Source: Mycolicibacter senuensis (lineage in GTDB: Bacteria; Actinomycetota; Actinomycetes; Mycobacteriales; Mycobacteriaceae). From it: a DNA stretch of 64,000 nt. Both the position numbers and the translations under genes were made by a program. Location of the stretch: the NCBI RefSeq assembly GCF_003284925.1, contig NZ_QMEX01000003.1, forward strand, positions 78,288 to 142,287, in the 5' to 3' direction. Each line of letters begins with the position of its first letter. Position 1 is the first letter of the stretch. The notes below the pieces were generated by a model. That model was not told the origin of the DNA. It ran no database searches and worked only from the letters and a program-made list of their open reading frames with translations. Positions 8,200-17,291 of this stretch are shown here, in pieces.

Positions 8200-8814
8200 G
8201 TGGATACCTTCAACCGGCGGGCCGGCCGCACTGAAACTTGGTACACAGCAGACCTCCACGTCGGCCATGACCTGGTGGCGAGCCTCCGCGGTTTCGATGA
8301 GACAACTGACCATGACTTGGAACTAAGTCGACGATGGGATGCTCTGATCGCTGAGACCGATGTCGTTTGGGTCCTAGGCGACATTTCAGGGGGCGGACGC
8401 TCCAGCCAGCAGCGGGCCCTACAGTGGGTTGCGCAACGCCCCGGGATCAAGCACTTGATCGCCGGAAATCACGACGGAGTGCACCCGCGCCACCCCGACG
8501 CCCACAAGTTATTTCCGCAGTATCTGGAGGTGTTTGCATCAGTGCAGCAGTCAGCGCGGAGGACATTGGCCGGCCACGATCTGTTGTTGTCGCACTTTCC
8601 GTATCTAGGCAGCCCGAGTCCCGAGGATCGAGGTGCCCGTCATGAGCAGTGGCGATTGCCCGACCTCGGCGCATGGTTGCTGCACGGCCACATTCACAGC
8701 ACACAGCGCCGCGGCCCGGGCCGAACCGTCCATGTGGGTTTGGACGCTTGGGATCTGGCACCTGTATCACTCAACACAATTGCTCAGATCATCACCTGCA
8801 ACCGGAAAGCCTAG
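8200..8814 (+). CDS. Calcineurin-like metallophosphoesterase
   Basis: About 204 residues from GTG 8200; ATG 8119 would overlap the upstream gene by 64 bp and add residues without family features, but cannot be excluded. All metal-binding motifs are present: DLHVGH (D-x-H), VLGDIS (GD), AGNHD, LLSHFPY and HGHIHS (GHxH). The family hydrolyses phosphomono- or diesters using two metals; small members of this type are common on actinobacterial plasmids and phages. The substrate cannot be told. It lies just downstream of the helical protein and ends at a hairpin facing the ApeA-like gene. Confidence 0.85.
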   Translation: MDTFNRRAGRTETWYTADLHVGHDLVASLRGFDETTDHDLELSRRWDALIAETDVVWVLGDISGGGRSSQQRALQWVAQRPGIKHLIAGNHDGVHPRHPDAHKLFPQYLEVFASVQQSARRTLAGHDLLLSHFPYLGSPSPEDRGARHEQWRLPDLGAWLLHGHIHSTQRRGPGRTVHVGLDAWDLAPVSLNTIAQIITCNRKA

Positions 8815-8838
8815 GCAGGGCCACCGATTGACGGAGGG

Positions 8839-8869
8839 GCGCGCTGGTGGTGCTTCACCTCGCGCGCGC
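8839..8869. terminator. Hairpin between convergent genes
   Basis: GCGCGC-t-GGTG-gtgctt-CACC-tc-GCGCGC forms a nested stem of 6 plus 4 bp around a 6-nt loop. It lies between the convergent ends at 8814 and 8894. There is no U tract, which is common for mycobacterial terminators; bidirectional termination is inferred. Confidence 0.45.
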
Positions 8870-8893
8870 TGTGGAAACGCAGGTTGCCCCAGC

Positions 8894-10306
8894 TCACTCC
8901 CCCAGCGGGAAGATCGCCTCGGGGTCATAAGCACATCCGAGCAACTGCAAATAGTCGGCGCGGACCAACTGGCGGAGTACCTCGGCGAGGGCATCCAGTT
9001 TCCAGGCATCGTAGTCGGCACTCCCGTGAGATAACCCGTTGCGGATCTCGCGAATGGAGCTTTCGACGGTGTCGCAATCATCAACTGCAAGCTGGTCTTG
9101 CACGATTGGAAGATCGCCGAGCCTCCGCCGGATGTCCAGTCCCGGATGGCGATCGAATACCGCCCGCAGCGCTTCGTCCAACGACGCGTACGGCTTCTTG
9201 CTCAGCGCCCGCTTGGCGAAGCTGAGCTGCTGGGTGGTTAGCGCCCCATTGTCGCGAGCTCTTGTCAACGCCTCGACCAGGTCCTCGCGCTTCGTGGTGT
9301 GATCAGTGACGCGACGTTCCCAACTGTCACGGGTCTCGAAACCGTAAGCGGCCTCGATCCACTGCACCAGTTGCAGAACTCGCGAGCGCGGGTGCTGAGC
9401 ACGATCGAGGATCGCCGGGTCATACCCTTCGATCAGGGGGTGTCGCACCACCCGCCTCGCCTGCACACTGCGCAGCACATCGAGTAGTGACTCACCGTCT
9501 TCACCGCCGACTCTGTAGCTGACGTGTGTGCGGAAGTCTTGGGCCGCGTAGTACGGGGTCTGGGACACGCGCGCTGTGAACACGGTGACTGTGCCTTGAC
9601 CTGTCTCAAACTGCATGTGCGTCAAGGTCTCTGCCCGCCCGGTGGCGGCACTCACCAGCGTGAGCAGGTCTGTACACCATCCCCGGAACCACGCCCTCCC
9701 ACCGAGCGCTTCACGCGACTTGATGGTCGCCCAGGGGGCAAACCTGACCCTGAAACGATAGGGATCAGCGATCGTTGCTGACGACGCAAAGTCCAACTTC
9801 ACCGAGGCATCTTCGTCGCTCCACTCGCGGAATATTCCGCCCTCGCTCCTCGCCGACCACTGCGGAGTTCCGTCGAGCGACGGCGGATATGCGGTGTGCG
9901 TCAACGGAACGAATCCGCAGAGCAACTCCAGACCCGTCGTCTGGAATCGGACCTCATGGAACGTCGGAGTGTCCTCCCCGCCGAGTCCGCGACCGACGAG
10001 TGCATAGGCGGCATCCAGGTAGGTCCGATTCCGCCACTGCGTCGATACCTTCACATCGATCAGAACTGCGGTCCGGCCCACCGCGTCTATGTATCCGGTG
10101 ACCCGATCTCGCCTTTCGCTCGCAGGGAACGCCCCTCCAAACGGTCTCGCGCACGCCGGCAGCGTGTACGCCGCAGTACCACGCGGGAATTTGCCGCCAG
10201 CGAGCTCGATCGTCCCCAGGACGTCCTGCCCGTCAAGTTTCCAGATGCAGTTGTACTCACCCGACTCCACTGCCCCCGACGGAAGCGCGCTATCGTCCTT
10301 GGCCAC
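8894..10306 (-). CDS. ApeA-like HEPN anti-phage protein
   Basis: A 470-residue protein. The N-terminal two thirds open with GEYNCIWKLDGQDVLGTIEL and resemble the beta-rich ApeA N-terminal domain. The C-terminal region (about 320-450) is helical and contains IREIRNGLSHGS; R422-N-x3-H427 is the R-x4-6-H catalytic signature of HEPN ribonucleases. ApeA proteins are single-gene abortive-infection systems thought to cut RNA when a phage is sensed. This gene starts 33 bp after the MmeI-like restriction gene on the same strand, so they may be co-transcribed, as is usual in defence islands. The HEPN motif is seen; the ApeA assignment is from remembered family features. Confidence 0.75.
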   Translation of the reverse strand: MAKDDSALPSGAVESGEYNCIWKLDGQDVLGTIELAGGKFPRGTAAYTLPACARPFGGAFPASERRDRVTGYIDAVGRTAVLIDVKVSTQWRNRTYLDAAYALVGRGLGGEDTPTFHEVRFQTTGLELLCGFVPLTHTAYPPSLDGTPQWSARSEGGIFREWSDEDASVKLDFASSATIADPYRFRVRFAPWATIKSREALGGRAWFRGWCTDLLTLVSAATGRAETLTHMQFETGQGTVTVFTARVSQTPYYAAQDFRTHVSYRVGGEDGESLLDVLRSVQARRVVRHPLIEGYDPAILDRAQHPRSRVLQLVQWIEAAYGFETRDSWERRVTDHTTKREDLVEALTRARDNGALTTQQLSFAKRALSKKPYASLDEALRAVFDRHPGLDIRRRLGDLPIVQDQLAVDDCDTVESSIREIRNGLSHGSADYDAWKLDALAEVLRQLVRADYLQLLGCAYDPEAIFPLGE

Positions 10307-10339
10307 CGCTCCATCCTGTCGTCTCAGCTCCCATGGCGG

Positions 10340-13111
10340 CTACTTCTTCTTCGCGGAAGTTAGCGCCTTGAACGCCGCGTAGAGAGCTTTGAGCCGGGCA
10401 TCTTCGTCGACGTGGCCCTTGAGGCCAAATACGGCATCCACAGCACGATCGAGCTGGGCGTGCGCCTTCAGCAACTCGCTAGTCATGTTCTGCGGGTCGT
10501 ACGCTTCAGCGAGGGTCCGGTCCGGGTGCAGTGCACGTGCTGCCAACACGGCCTTGCCGCCGGCGCAGATCGCGACCCGTTGTGCTGCGGTGACCTTAGG
10601 TAGCGGGAAGTTGTTCCACATGATGGTGCTGGAGAACGACGGATCGGATTTCATCCGGCCGCCCACGGCTTTCATCCAGGTAATAAGCATTGCTGAGCTC
10701 GCGACGGCGAATAGGAATCCGTCCGGGTCATCGGCCGCGTAGATCTTGTTCGACACGATCGTGTCAGGTTGCAGCAAGCCGACGGGCAGGTAGTGGCGTG
10801 TGCCCGAGGAGACTTCGGGGATACCGACGAACTGCTTGTCGGATTGGAAACCGATCTGGCGAAACAGCCGTGGCCTGTCGGCCCAGTCGCGGGTAGTAGC
10901 AGCCTTCGACTCCAGCCGTGACTGTCGGACTCCTCTGAGCCGACGGCGAAGCTCCGCTGATGCTTTCAGGTGCATGGGCTTCATGTCGACCAACCACAAA
11001 CACCAGCGCGGCTTGTCATAGAGCATCTCAGTGGTGCCCGGGTAGGGCCGTAGGTACGGGCTCATGTTTTCGTCCGCGACCGCAGCCGGATAGTCCTCCG
11101 CCGTAACGATGAGGAAGCCGCCGTCGGTGGGTTTTGAACCGTAACAAACCTCGGGGAGCGACGGCGAAATCGGCTGTGTCGATTTCCCGACGAGGAAGTC
11201 TGGACCGTCAAGCAGGTAGCCGTTGATGTTCTTGGCGGGCATCGCTTCCGGGGCGCCCCTGAGATCTTTGTAGGTATAGATCACAGGGGCAGGGGTGTTA
11301 CGTCCGCCGCGGTCGAAACCGATGATGATGCAGTGAACGACAGCGGCGTTGGGCGCTTCTGACGTCCACGCGAAGGTGCGATGGGCGAAACGGATGCGCC
11401 AGCCAGCTTCGAAGATCGGGCCGAACACGCGATGCGTCTGATCGCCCTGCGCGATCGAGTTGGTCGAGACGAACGCGAACCTACCTGCGATTTGGCCGTA
11501 GTAGTCGATCGCCTTCTTGTACCAACCGGTCACGTAGTCCATGCGGCTGGTTTGGCTGGTTCCCCAGACCGCCTGTAGCTCGGCGAGCTGCTCAGCGTCC
11601 CGGGAGTGGTCGCCCAGAAATGGCGGATTGCCGAGCGTGTACACATCGCTGCTTGGAGCGATGACTTCCTCCCACGGCAACTTCAATGCGTTGTCGACCG
11701 TGATGTGTCCGGATTCGATCAGCGGCAGCGGCTCAGGGGCCAGTGCGATCGCCAACTCCATCGCTTTGTTCGCCTGATGATTTACCAGATGCAGCGCCAG
11801 TCCGGCGATGCGCGCCGGCCAGTCGTCGATCTCAATGCCGAAAAAATGGTCGATTTTGACGCGGATGAGGTTCTCGGCGTACAACTCGTGCTGGTAATCC
11901 TCGCCTAGTTCCTGTAGGCGGATCAAGATGCGTAATTCCAGAGCCCGCAGCTCGCGCAGAGTGACGACCAAGAAGTTTCCGCACCCGCAAGCGGGGTCGA
12001 AGATGCGGAGCTTTCCTAGGGTGGTGAGCAGCCGCCGTAGGGACACCTTGTTGTGGTAGCCGTCGGTGAACCGCTGGGTAAGTTCGTCCAGGAACAGCGG
12101 GTGGATTACCTTGAGGATGTTCGTCTCGGTCGTGTAGTGCTCACCGAGTTTATCGCGGGCTTCCTTGTCCTTGACGGCCTGGAAAAGTGATCCGAAGATC
12201 GCCGGCGAGATGGCGTCCCAATTGAAGGCGCAGCACACCAGCAGGGCATCTCGAACTTCCTTGCGAAAGGCCGGGATCGGCAGCGGATCGGCGAAAACCC
12301 CGCCATTGACGTACGGGAATCGCGCTACCAGTTCATCGAGCGATGGCGACCGGTTGACCACTTCCGTGTTCATCGCCTGGAACAGCACGCTGAGCTGCGC
12401 CCCGAGGTCGCTTCCGTCTTCACTGGTGCGCGATTCGATGAATTCGTAGAATAGGTCGCGTTCCCAGATGGCGGCGTCGTCGGCGTACAGGCAGAACAAG
12501 GTGCGCGTCAGGAACACTGATACCTGCTGGCCGTGCAGCCCCGCAGATTCGGCTTCCTCATAGAGGGCAGCCATCAGTTGCGCAGCTTTGATTGACGCCG
12601 TCTCCTGCTGGCGAGAGCCGAAGCCGCGGACCTCGTATCCCGCGAGGAATCCCATCACCTCGGCGTTCGCTGGCAAGTCGCCGAGCGCGAATTCAGTGAC
12701 GTCGTCGACGGCGCCATCAGCGGAAAGCTCCAGATCCAGAACCCGGAACTTGGTGAAGTCGCTGGTGATCACGTAGCGCGGGTACTCGGCCTCGCTGAGA
12801 CTGTCGAGGTAATCGAGTGCCTGTCGCTCGGCAGCGACGAGGTCTTCCCCCGCGGACTTCATCTCGACCACCGCAAGGCCGGGGATCAGCGCGTCGATGA
12901 AGCCGCGGCCTCCGGTGCTGCTGCGTTGCGCTCGCTTCTCGTAAAGGGCAGTACGAGTTCTGGGCATGCCGTAGGCCTGCAACAACTGCTGAACGAACTG
13001 CTGACCTTCTCCGCGTTCGTAACCCTCGCTGTTCTGCCATTCCGAGGCGAACTGTGCGCAGCGGTGGCGTATCTCGTTCAGAGAAAGAGCCTTCGGCATG
13101 GGCTGAACCAT
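10340..13111 (-). CDS. MmeI-like type IIL restriction-modification enzyme
   Basis: From ATG 13111 the product is 923 residues, close to MmeI (919); ATG 13099 is an alternative. The open frame extends to 13324 but that segment lacks family features. The N-terminal nuclease has FIDALIPGLAVVEMK: D73-x9-E83-x-K85, the same spacing as MmeI. The central gamma-type N6-adenine methyltransferase has the SAM motif FDPACGCGNFL (about 370) and the catalytic GNPPF (about 494), followed by a target-recognition region and helical C-terminus. One polypeptide would methylate one strand of an asymmetric site and cut about 20 bp away, with no separate methylase. All catalytic residues seen are intact. It leads into the ApeA-like gene. 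Confidence 0.93.
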   Translation of the reverse strand: MVQPMPKALSLNEIRHRCAQFASEWQNSEGYERGEGQQFVQQLLQAYGMPRTRTALYEKRAQRSSTGGRGFIDALIPGLAVVEMKSAGEDLVAAERQALDYLDSLSEAEYPRYVITSDFTKFRVLDLELSADGAVDDVTEFALGDLPANAEVMGFLAGYEVRGFGSRQQETASIKAAQLMAALYEEAESAGLHGQQVSVFLTRTLFCLYADDAAIWERDLFYEFIESRTSEDGSDLGAQLSVLFQAMNTEVVNRSPSLDELVARFPYVNGGVFADPLPIPAFRKEVRDALLVCCAFNWDAISPAIFGSLFQAVKDKEARDKLGEHYTTETNILKVIHPLFLDELTQRFTDGYHNKVSLRRLLTTLGKLRIFDPACGCGNFLVVTLRELRALELRILIRLQELGEDYQHELYAENLIRVKIDHFFGIEIDDWPARIAGLALHLVNHQANKAMELAIALAPEPLPLIESGHITVDNALKLPWEEVIAPSSDVYTLGNPPFLGDHSRDAEQLAELQAVWGTSQTSRMDYVTGWYKKAIDYYGQIAGRFAFVSTNSIAQGDQTHRVFGPIFEAGWRIRFAHRTFAWTSEAPNAAVVHCIIIGFDRGGRNTPAPVIYTYKDLRGAPEAMPAKNINGYLLDGPDFLVGKSTQPISPSLPEVCYGSKPTDGGFLIVTAEDYPAAVADENMSPYLRPYPGTTEMLYDKPRWCLWLVDMKPMHLKASAELRRRLRGVRQSRLESKAATTRDWADRPRLFRQIGFQSDKQFVGIPEVSSGTRHYLPVGLLQPDTIVSNKIYAADDPDGFLFAVASSAMLITWMKAVGGRMKSDPSFSSTIMWNNFPLPKVTAAQRVAICAGGKAVLAARALHPDRTLAEAYDPQNMTSELLKAHAQLDRAVDAVFGLKGHVDEDARLKALYAAFKALTSAKKK

Positions 13112-13562
13112 AGCGCCCAGCCACAACGGTCTCCGGTATTCCCCCGACATGCCGTAGTCGGCACAAAGCCAGCAGTCTTTCTGCGTAGTCATCCATGCCC
13201 GGGTTAGACGCCGCCATCGCCCTAACGGTTCCTCGTCCTCACACCCGTCGCAGCTGCGGCGTTCGACGCCCAGCTGGCAGCCGGCAGCGCCGCAGTGCTG
13301 GCCTGCTGATTCGGCGGGGCGCATCTCCGGGCGTACCCGCCGACGCCGGCGGAACGGGCAGCGGTGGAGTGGCTTGGGCCGGAGTGACGTTCGCGGGTTG
13401 TCGACCCATGAAGGTGATGGCGAGTGGCCGGAGCTTTGCTAACTATTCGTCGTCGAACAGACCGGCCATCCTGATCAAGACCGAGTCCGGGGCGCGACCT
13501 TGAAGCATCTGGACACGACGGATTCGGAGTCAGTCGACATAACAAGCGAGTCGCCACCCAAA
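13112..13562. other. Gap upstream of the restriction gene, no confident gene
   Basis: About 450 bp. The restriction frame stays open to 13324 and a minus-strand frame reading MGRQPANVTPAQATPPLPVP begins near 13409, proline-rich, ending near 13245; neither is convincing. The region may contain a promoter for the restriction-HEPN pair or the remains of a degraded gene. Confidence 0.4.
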
Positions 13563-13967
13563 TCACGACCTGCCAGTTGTGCCGCCCGAGACCAAACACG
13601 CCGGACCGTAGGGGATTCCGGACGGATCCATGACGACAACGATCGGAGCGGACGAAGCCGGCCCCCCTCGGGTAATCTGCTGCATGGCGTGACATTCGGC
13701 TCCGGGGAAATCAATCGGCGCCGCGACACCAGGCACGGTCGTTCGCTGAATTCCCTCCGACGAGCCAGGGATGGTGGTGGCGGAACGGTCAAAGACCATC
13801 ACTGCTGTTGCACCAGCCGCACAAGCAAAAGTCAGCAGAACAGCGAACGCAGGTATCATCCAACGACGCAGTATGACTGGGCCTTGGAACCACGACCACG
13901 TGACACGTACACGAGCAAATGGTGAAAGCCGAAATGGTTCAGCTAAGCGTCGACCACTAAACATCAT
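13563..13967 (-). CDS. Hypothetical single-pass membrane protein
   Basis: A 134-residue frame. A basic N-terminal part (FARVRVTWSWFQGPVILRR) is followed by one hydrophobic segment, WMIPAFAVLLTFACAAGAT (about residues 36-55), and an extracytoplasmic tail with two cysteines (GAECHAMQQ, GPACLVSGG). This looks like an anchored or secreted protein of type II orientation. It starts 51 bp after the PD-(D/E)xK-like gene on the same strand. No family recognised. Base composition is lower in GC than the chromosome. Confidence 0.55.
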   Translation of the reverse strand: MMFSGRRLAEPFRLSPFARVRVTWSWFQGPVILRRWMIPAFAVLLTFACAAGATAVMVFDRSATTIPGSSEGIQRTTVPGVAAPIDFPGAECHAMQQITRGGPASSAPIVVVMDPSGIPYGPACLVSGGTTGRS

Positions 13968-14018
13968 CTATCAGTCCTCGAGTCGGATTTCCTTTGGCAG
14001 TAAGGCTTCCTTGATCCG

Positions 14019-15032
14019 TCACACTTTCCCGTACTTAGTTCCGATAAATGCGCGGAATTTTGCCGCGATGTCTTTAGTCGTCACCGAATGGCCGGCAAGC
14101 TCCGAAAGGAGCGTTGCGAGATGCCAACTTTCTAGATGTGCGTAACGGGCGTTGAAGATGGCAATCTCGTCAACTTCGTAGCCCGCGCAGTTCGCCAACA
14201 GCGCATAACTAACTAGCTGATACAGCATTCGCGCATCGAGGCCGTAACGCGGTACACCGGCGCGGGTTCGTCGGCCGACGACTGCCTTGATCTCAATGAG
14301 AGTCGTCCCAACCATAAGATCTGCATCAGCGGCCAGCCCTTGGCATCCTAGATCCGGACTCATCACCCTAGTGCCAGCACTCATTCGCACTTCGATAAAT
14401 GGCATCAGAACTCCCTGTACATGTCGGTACAGAGAGTAGATATCCGCGTTTATCTCATCGGGCATAAGTTCATCGAAATCGGCCATCCGCCGCGGACGTA
14501 ATTCGTCACCCATCTGCCCGAGCGGCGAACGATCGAGGGACACACCACGCACGAGCTCAGTGAATAGCGCCAGTATCCAACATTTTTGCATTAGTGCGGT
14601 CAATAAATCCGAATCGGAGCAGCGAGCATGTGAAAGCCCACGCGACGCAGCCTGTAAAAACTCGATCGCGTCGACCACGGCCGATTGCCAGTCGACTCTA
14701 GCCGCTTCGGGATGAGGTCGGCTCTCCAGTTGAGCAAAACAAGCTCCAAGCGCAGCGAGTGGCGCATCGTAATTCGGTTCCACAGTGTAACGAATTAGAT
14801 AGTCAAGGGCTGAACCGAGCGTTCCGGCAGGCACACCCCTCGGCGGTTCAATGCATTCTTGCGTCACCGTCTTGCGAAAGCTTTCGTAGACCGCGTCGCA
14901 GTGCGGCAGCTCTGTCGCAAGCCATTCGCGAAGTGGCGTTCGACGCCGTACAAGCTCTCCAGTCAAAGTTCCCGGTATCGCTGGCATAGCACGAACGTAC
15001 CCAGGCCTACTGACAGAACGGGGAAAATCCAT
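14019..15032 (-). CDS. PD-(D/E)xK-like putative nuclease
   Basis: A 337-residue protein; ATG 15032 follows GGAACC, and ATG 14987 is an alternative. Near the C-terminus ADADLMVGTTLIEIKAV (about 234-248) has the core of PD-(D/E)xK enzymes: Asp at the start of a strand, then E-x-K on the next strand, with an upstream SPDLGCQGLAA segment and a downstream helix with RMLYQLVSYALLA as in these folds. The first 200 residues are helical with no known domain. Likely a DNA- or RNA-cleaving defence protein given its neighbours, but the family has many roles, and no partner gene is obvious besides the small membrane protein downstream. Motif seen; function inferred. Confidence 0.65.
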   Translation of the reverse strand: MDFPRSVSRPGYVRAMPAIPGTLTGELVRRRTPLREWLATELPHCDAVYESFRKTVTQECIEPPRGVPAGTLGSALDYLIRYTVEPNYDAPLAALGACFAQLESRPHPEAARVDWQSAVVDAIEFLQAASRGLSHARCSDSDLLTALMQKCWILALFTELVRGVSLDRSPLGQMGDELRPRRMADFDELMPDEINADIYSLYRHVQGVLMPFIEVRMSAGTRVMSPDLGCQGLAADADLMVGTTLIEIKAVVGRRTRAGVPRYGLDARMLYQLVSYALLANCAGYEVDEIAIFNARYAHLESWHLATLLSELAGHSVTTKDIAAKFRAFIGTKYGKV

Positions 15033-15212
15033 GGCAGGGTTCCATACACATCATCATGTCGAGCAGTTCTTCGAGAGCGCCGTAGATCAGCGCCGCATGA
15101 CAGTAGAAATACCTCCCCGACTTCGCTTCTGGCACTCAGCGAAGCTACAGCCGTACCAATAGCTGTCGCCGCAGGGATACACGGCGGGAGAGAAATGTGA
15201 CATCCTTTTCCC

Positions 15213-15713
15213 ATGGCTTCGAACGCCAACCAACCCGAAGCTGACCGCCTCGATGCCCAACGGACCCCGGACGCCACCGCAGCCGCGGAGTCACCATGGG
15301 ACACACTGGTTGGCCCATTTTTTGACAGTGGCGGGGCGCAGACCCGACTCGGGGTCTCGCACAAAGCCGTGCATGAGATGGCGGCCAAGCACGCGGTACT
15401 TGCGTGCCCGACGACCGACGGTGTCACCGTCTACCCGACCTGGCAATTTCTCCCCGACGGCGCGACCATCCCAGCGCTCGCCGATGTCCTATCCACTCTC
15501 ACCGCTGGTACTGACGACGCCTGGATGATCGCTCTCTGGATGCAGGCACGCTCAGATCTGCTCGACGGGCACCGCCCCAGCGATGGGCTGCGCAAAGGTG
15601 GAGATCCGCAGCGCGTTCTGGTTATGGCCCGCAACAGCGCAGCGCAAACTATGAGTCGGCGCGCCAAGACAGTGCCCTTGCCAGCGAGTCTGCCGATGCT
15701 AGGCAGCCCGTGA
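15213..15713 (+). CDS. MbcA/ParS/Xre antitoxin-like protein without toxin
   Basis: A 166-residue protein. The middle has a short helix-turn-helix-like region (GGAQTRLGVSHKAVHEMAAK) followed by VYPTWQFLPDGATIPAL, and the C-terminus has WMQARSDLLDGHRPSDGLRKGG, the W...L-x-G-x-x-P-x-x-x-L pattern of the MbcA/ParS/Xre toxin-binding domain. Such proteins usually pair with a RES-domain NAD-degrading toxin, but no RES gene is next to it. It may be a solitary regulator of the element or an immunity gene. It converges on rep with a 15-bp overlap. No clear ribosome site precedes ATG 15213. Confidence 0.65.
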   Translation: MASNANQPEADRLDAQRTPDATAAAESPWDTLVGPFFDSGGAQTRLGVSHKAVHEMAAKHAVLACPTTDGVTVYPTWQFLPDGATIPALADVLSTLTAGTDDAWMIALWMQARSDLLDGHRPSDGLRKGGDPQRVLVMARNSAAQTMSRRAKTVPLPASLPMLGSP

Positions 15714-17291
15714 CCTGGGTGGGGGATGCTCCAAGAAATCGACACCGCAACCGGCAAGGACGCGAGTGACCCCTTGCACCCCTAGAGATTCGGCAGCCTC
15801 CAAGACCTCCACAATCAGCGCCGGTCGCCAGGCGACAATCCGATACCAATCACTCCGACTGATCTCACCCAGACAGTCGCCATGCGTGTCTACTGCGGCC
15901 ACCACCTCGTCTGACTCGTCAGCCGTCAGCCCGCGAACAGTCAGCACAGCGTTCCAGATGTGCTCACGCTCGCTCGTTGGGTTCCGGCGTTTTTTTGACC
16001 ACATGATCTGACGACGCCCCTTGGAAGCCTGCTCCCATTCATGCCAGACACGCCACTCACCAGGAGGCGTGACAGATAGCACCTCGCCTGTATCGGTATC
16101 GATCACGGCCCAGTCCCCATCTGCAGCCGGCATAACCGACCAGTGACGTGGTGTCCTGACCCCGAACCCACGAGCATCGACTGAGACCGAGAGATCTGCC
16201 AAAACTTCAAATGGCGTCCGGTTCCGTTCGGCACGGCCAGTTTTCGATATTTGCCCTGTAGCTATCTCGGCGCCCATCTTTGCAGCAGCGTCATACGTCG
16301 CCTTTGCCAAGTATTGACCGATGTACTCCGCGCCCTCGTCGGCTACCTCACGGACATCCACCGCCACCGATCCAGGCAATCGATACCCCGCACGGCACAA
16401 CCCTGTCGCCCATCGTGAATGAACACGAGAAGCAAATACATTGCGTGCCAACCAGTCTCGGTCGACAGCACCACCAACCCAAACAGGAAGCTCGGTAGCC
16501 AATCCACCGGCCATAGACGACGCCGAAAACACCAGCGCGTGAATATGTAGATGCCAACCATGACCGCCATCCTTCGGTGCCCCGTAGGTGGCTTCCACCA
16601 CCCGCGTCAAGCCGGCGACATCGAATCTTTCAGCGTCACCCATGATGTTGGCAATCTTTACAAGGCCGCCGCGGCGCTGCTCGGTACGGGATCTCTGCCC
16701 TGTCCAAGACCGCTGGCCGAAAGCCGATCTCCAGCCCGAACTCAACGCGTCCCACAAATCCACCAATTGGTCGCGACTGGAGTGGCGCATCGTCAGCGTG
16801 AGCAGGTAAACCTTTCCACCGCGGCGGTAGCACTCGCGAACCCCTGCCGCGACTTCCTCCGCCCGAGTGTGAGCAATTACGGCCGAGCACCTCGGACACG
16901 CCCACACCGATCCGCACGTCATCAGGCCGCGGTAGCTCGCGACCATGCGGCCGTCAACCTTTCGCCGTTGGATCACAACCCCTTGGCCATCGTCGGGATC
17001 TCCTACCGCATCGTTATGGAGCATCCGACCGCAGCATCGCACGGATTTCAGCGATGATGCTTGCCAAAGCAGCGCACGACCGGCCCACCGGACCCGGCGG
17101 CGTTCAGCAGGATCAGCCCCCCTCAACATGGTGCCGTCAGCCGCCGACTCCGGTGTGAAGCAATAACTCTGAGTACTACCAAGGGCGCTCGCTGCGCTCG
17201 CGCGGTCGACGCTCTGGCCCTCCGCGCAAGCGCTCCGGGCCGACGCGTCGCCGACTGCGTAGTCGTCGCCGGGTGCCGCCATTGACGTCAC
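15699..17291 (-). CDS. HUH rolling-circle replication initiator (RepSA-like)
   Basis: A 530-residue protein; GTG 17291 overlaps the upstream stop (GTGA). Motifs in order: a cysteine pair with CGSVWACPRCSA (zinc-binding, about 125-137), YLLTLTMRHS (motif 1, about 160), GWHLHIHALVF (HUH metal site, about 245) and YIGQYLAKATY (catalytic Tyr with Lys, about 322). These define RepSA-type rolling-circle initiators of AICEs such as pSAM2, where the protein nicks the double-strand origin after excision so that the element replicates before transfer. It is the last gene of a four-gene overlapping operon. The origin it would nick was not identified. Confidence 0.92.
   Translation of the reverse strand: MTSMAAPGDDYAVGDASARSACAEGQSVDRASAASALGSTQSYCFTPESAADGTMLRGADPAERRRVRWAGRALLWQASSLKSVRCCGRMLHNDAVGDPDDGQGVVIQRRKVDGRMVASYRGLMTCGSVWACPRCSAVIAHTRAEEVAAGVRECYRRGGKVYLLTLTMRHSSRDQLVDLWDALSSGWRSAFGQRSWTGQRSRTEQRRGGLVKIANIMGDAERFDVAGLTRVVEATYGAPKDGGHGWHLHIHALVFSASSMAGGLATELPVWVGGAVDRDWLARNVFASRVHSRWATGLCRAGYRLPGSVAVDVREVADEGAEYIGQYLAKATYDAAAKMGAEIATGQISKTGRAERNRTPFEVLADLSVSVDARGFGVRTPRHWSVMPAADGDWAVIDTDTGEVLSVTPPGEWRVWHEWEQASKGRRQIMWSKKRRNPTSEREHIWNAVLTVRGLTADESDEVVAAVDTHGDCLGEISRSDWYRIVAWRPALIVEVLEAAESLGVQGVTRVLAGCGVDFLEHPPPRSRAA

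Noticed and set aside
13112..13324. N-terminal extension of the MmeI-like gene (71 codons)
   Set aside because: It contains no MmeI features; starting at 13111 gives both the expected length and motif positions.
13195..13503. Plus-strand frame of 102 codons
   Set aside because: Arg/Ser/Gly-rich translation without structure, and it crosses the gap between two minus-strand genes.
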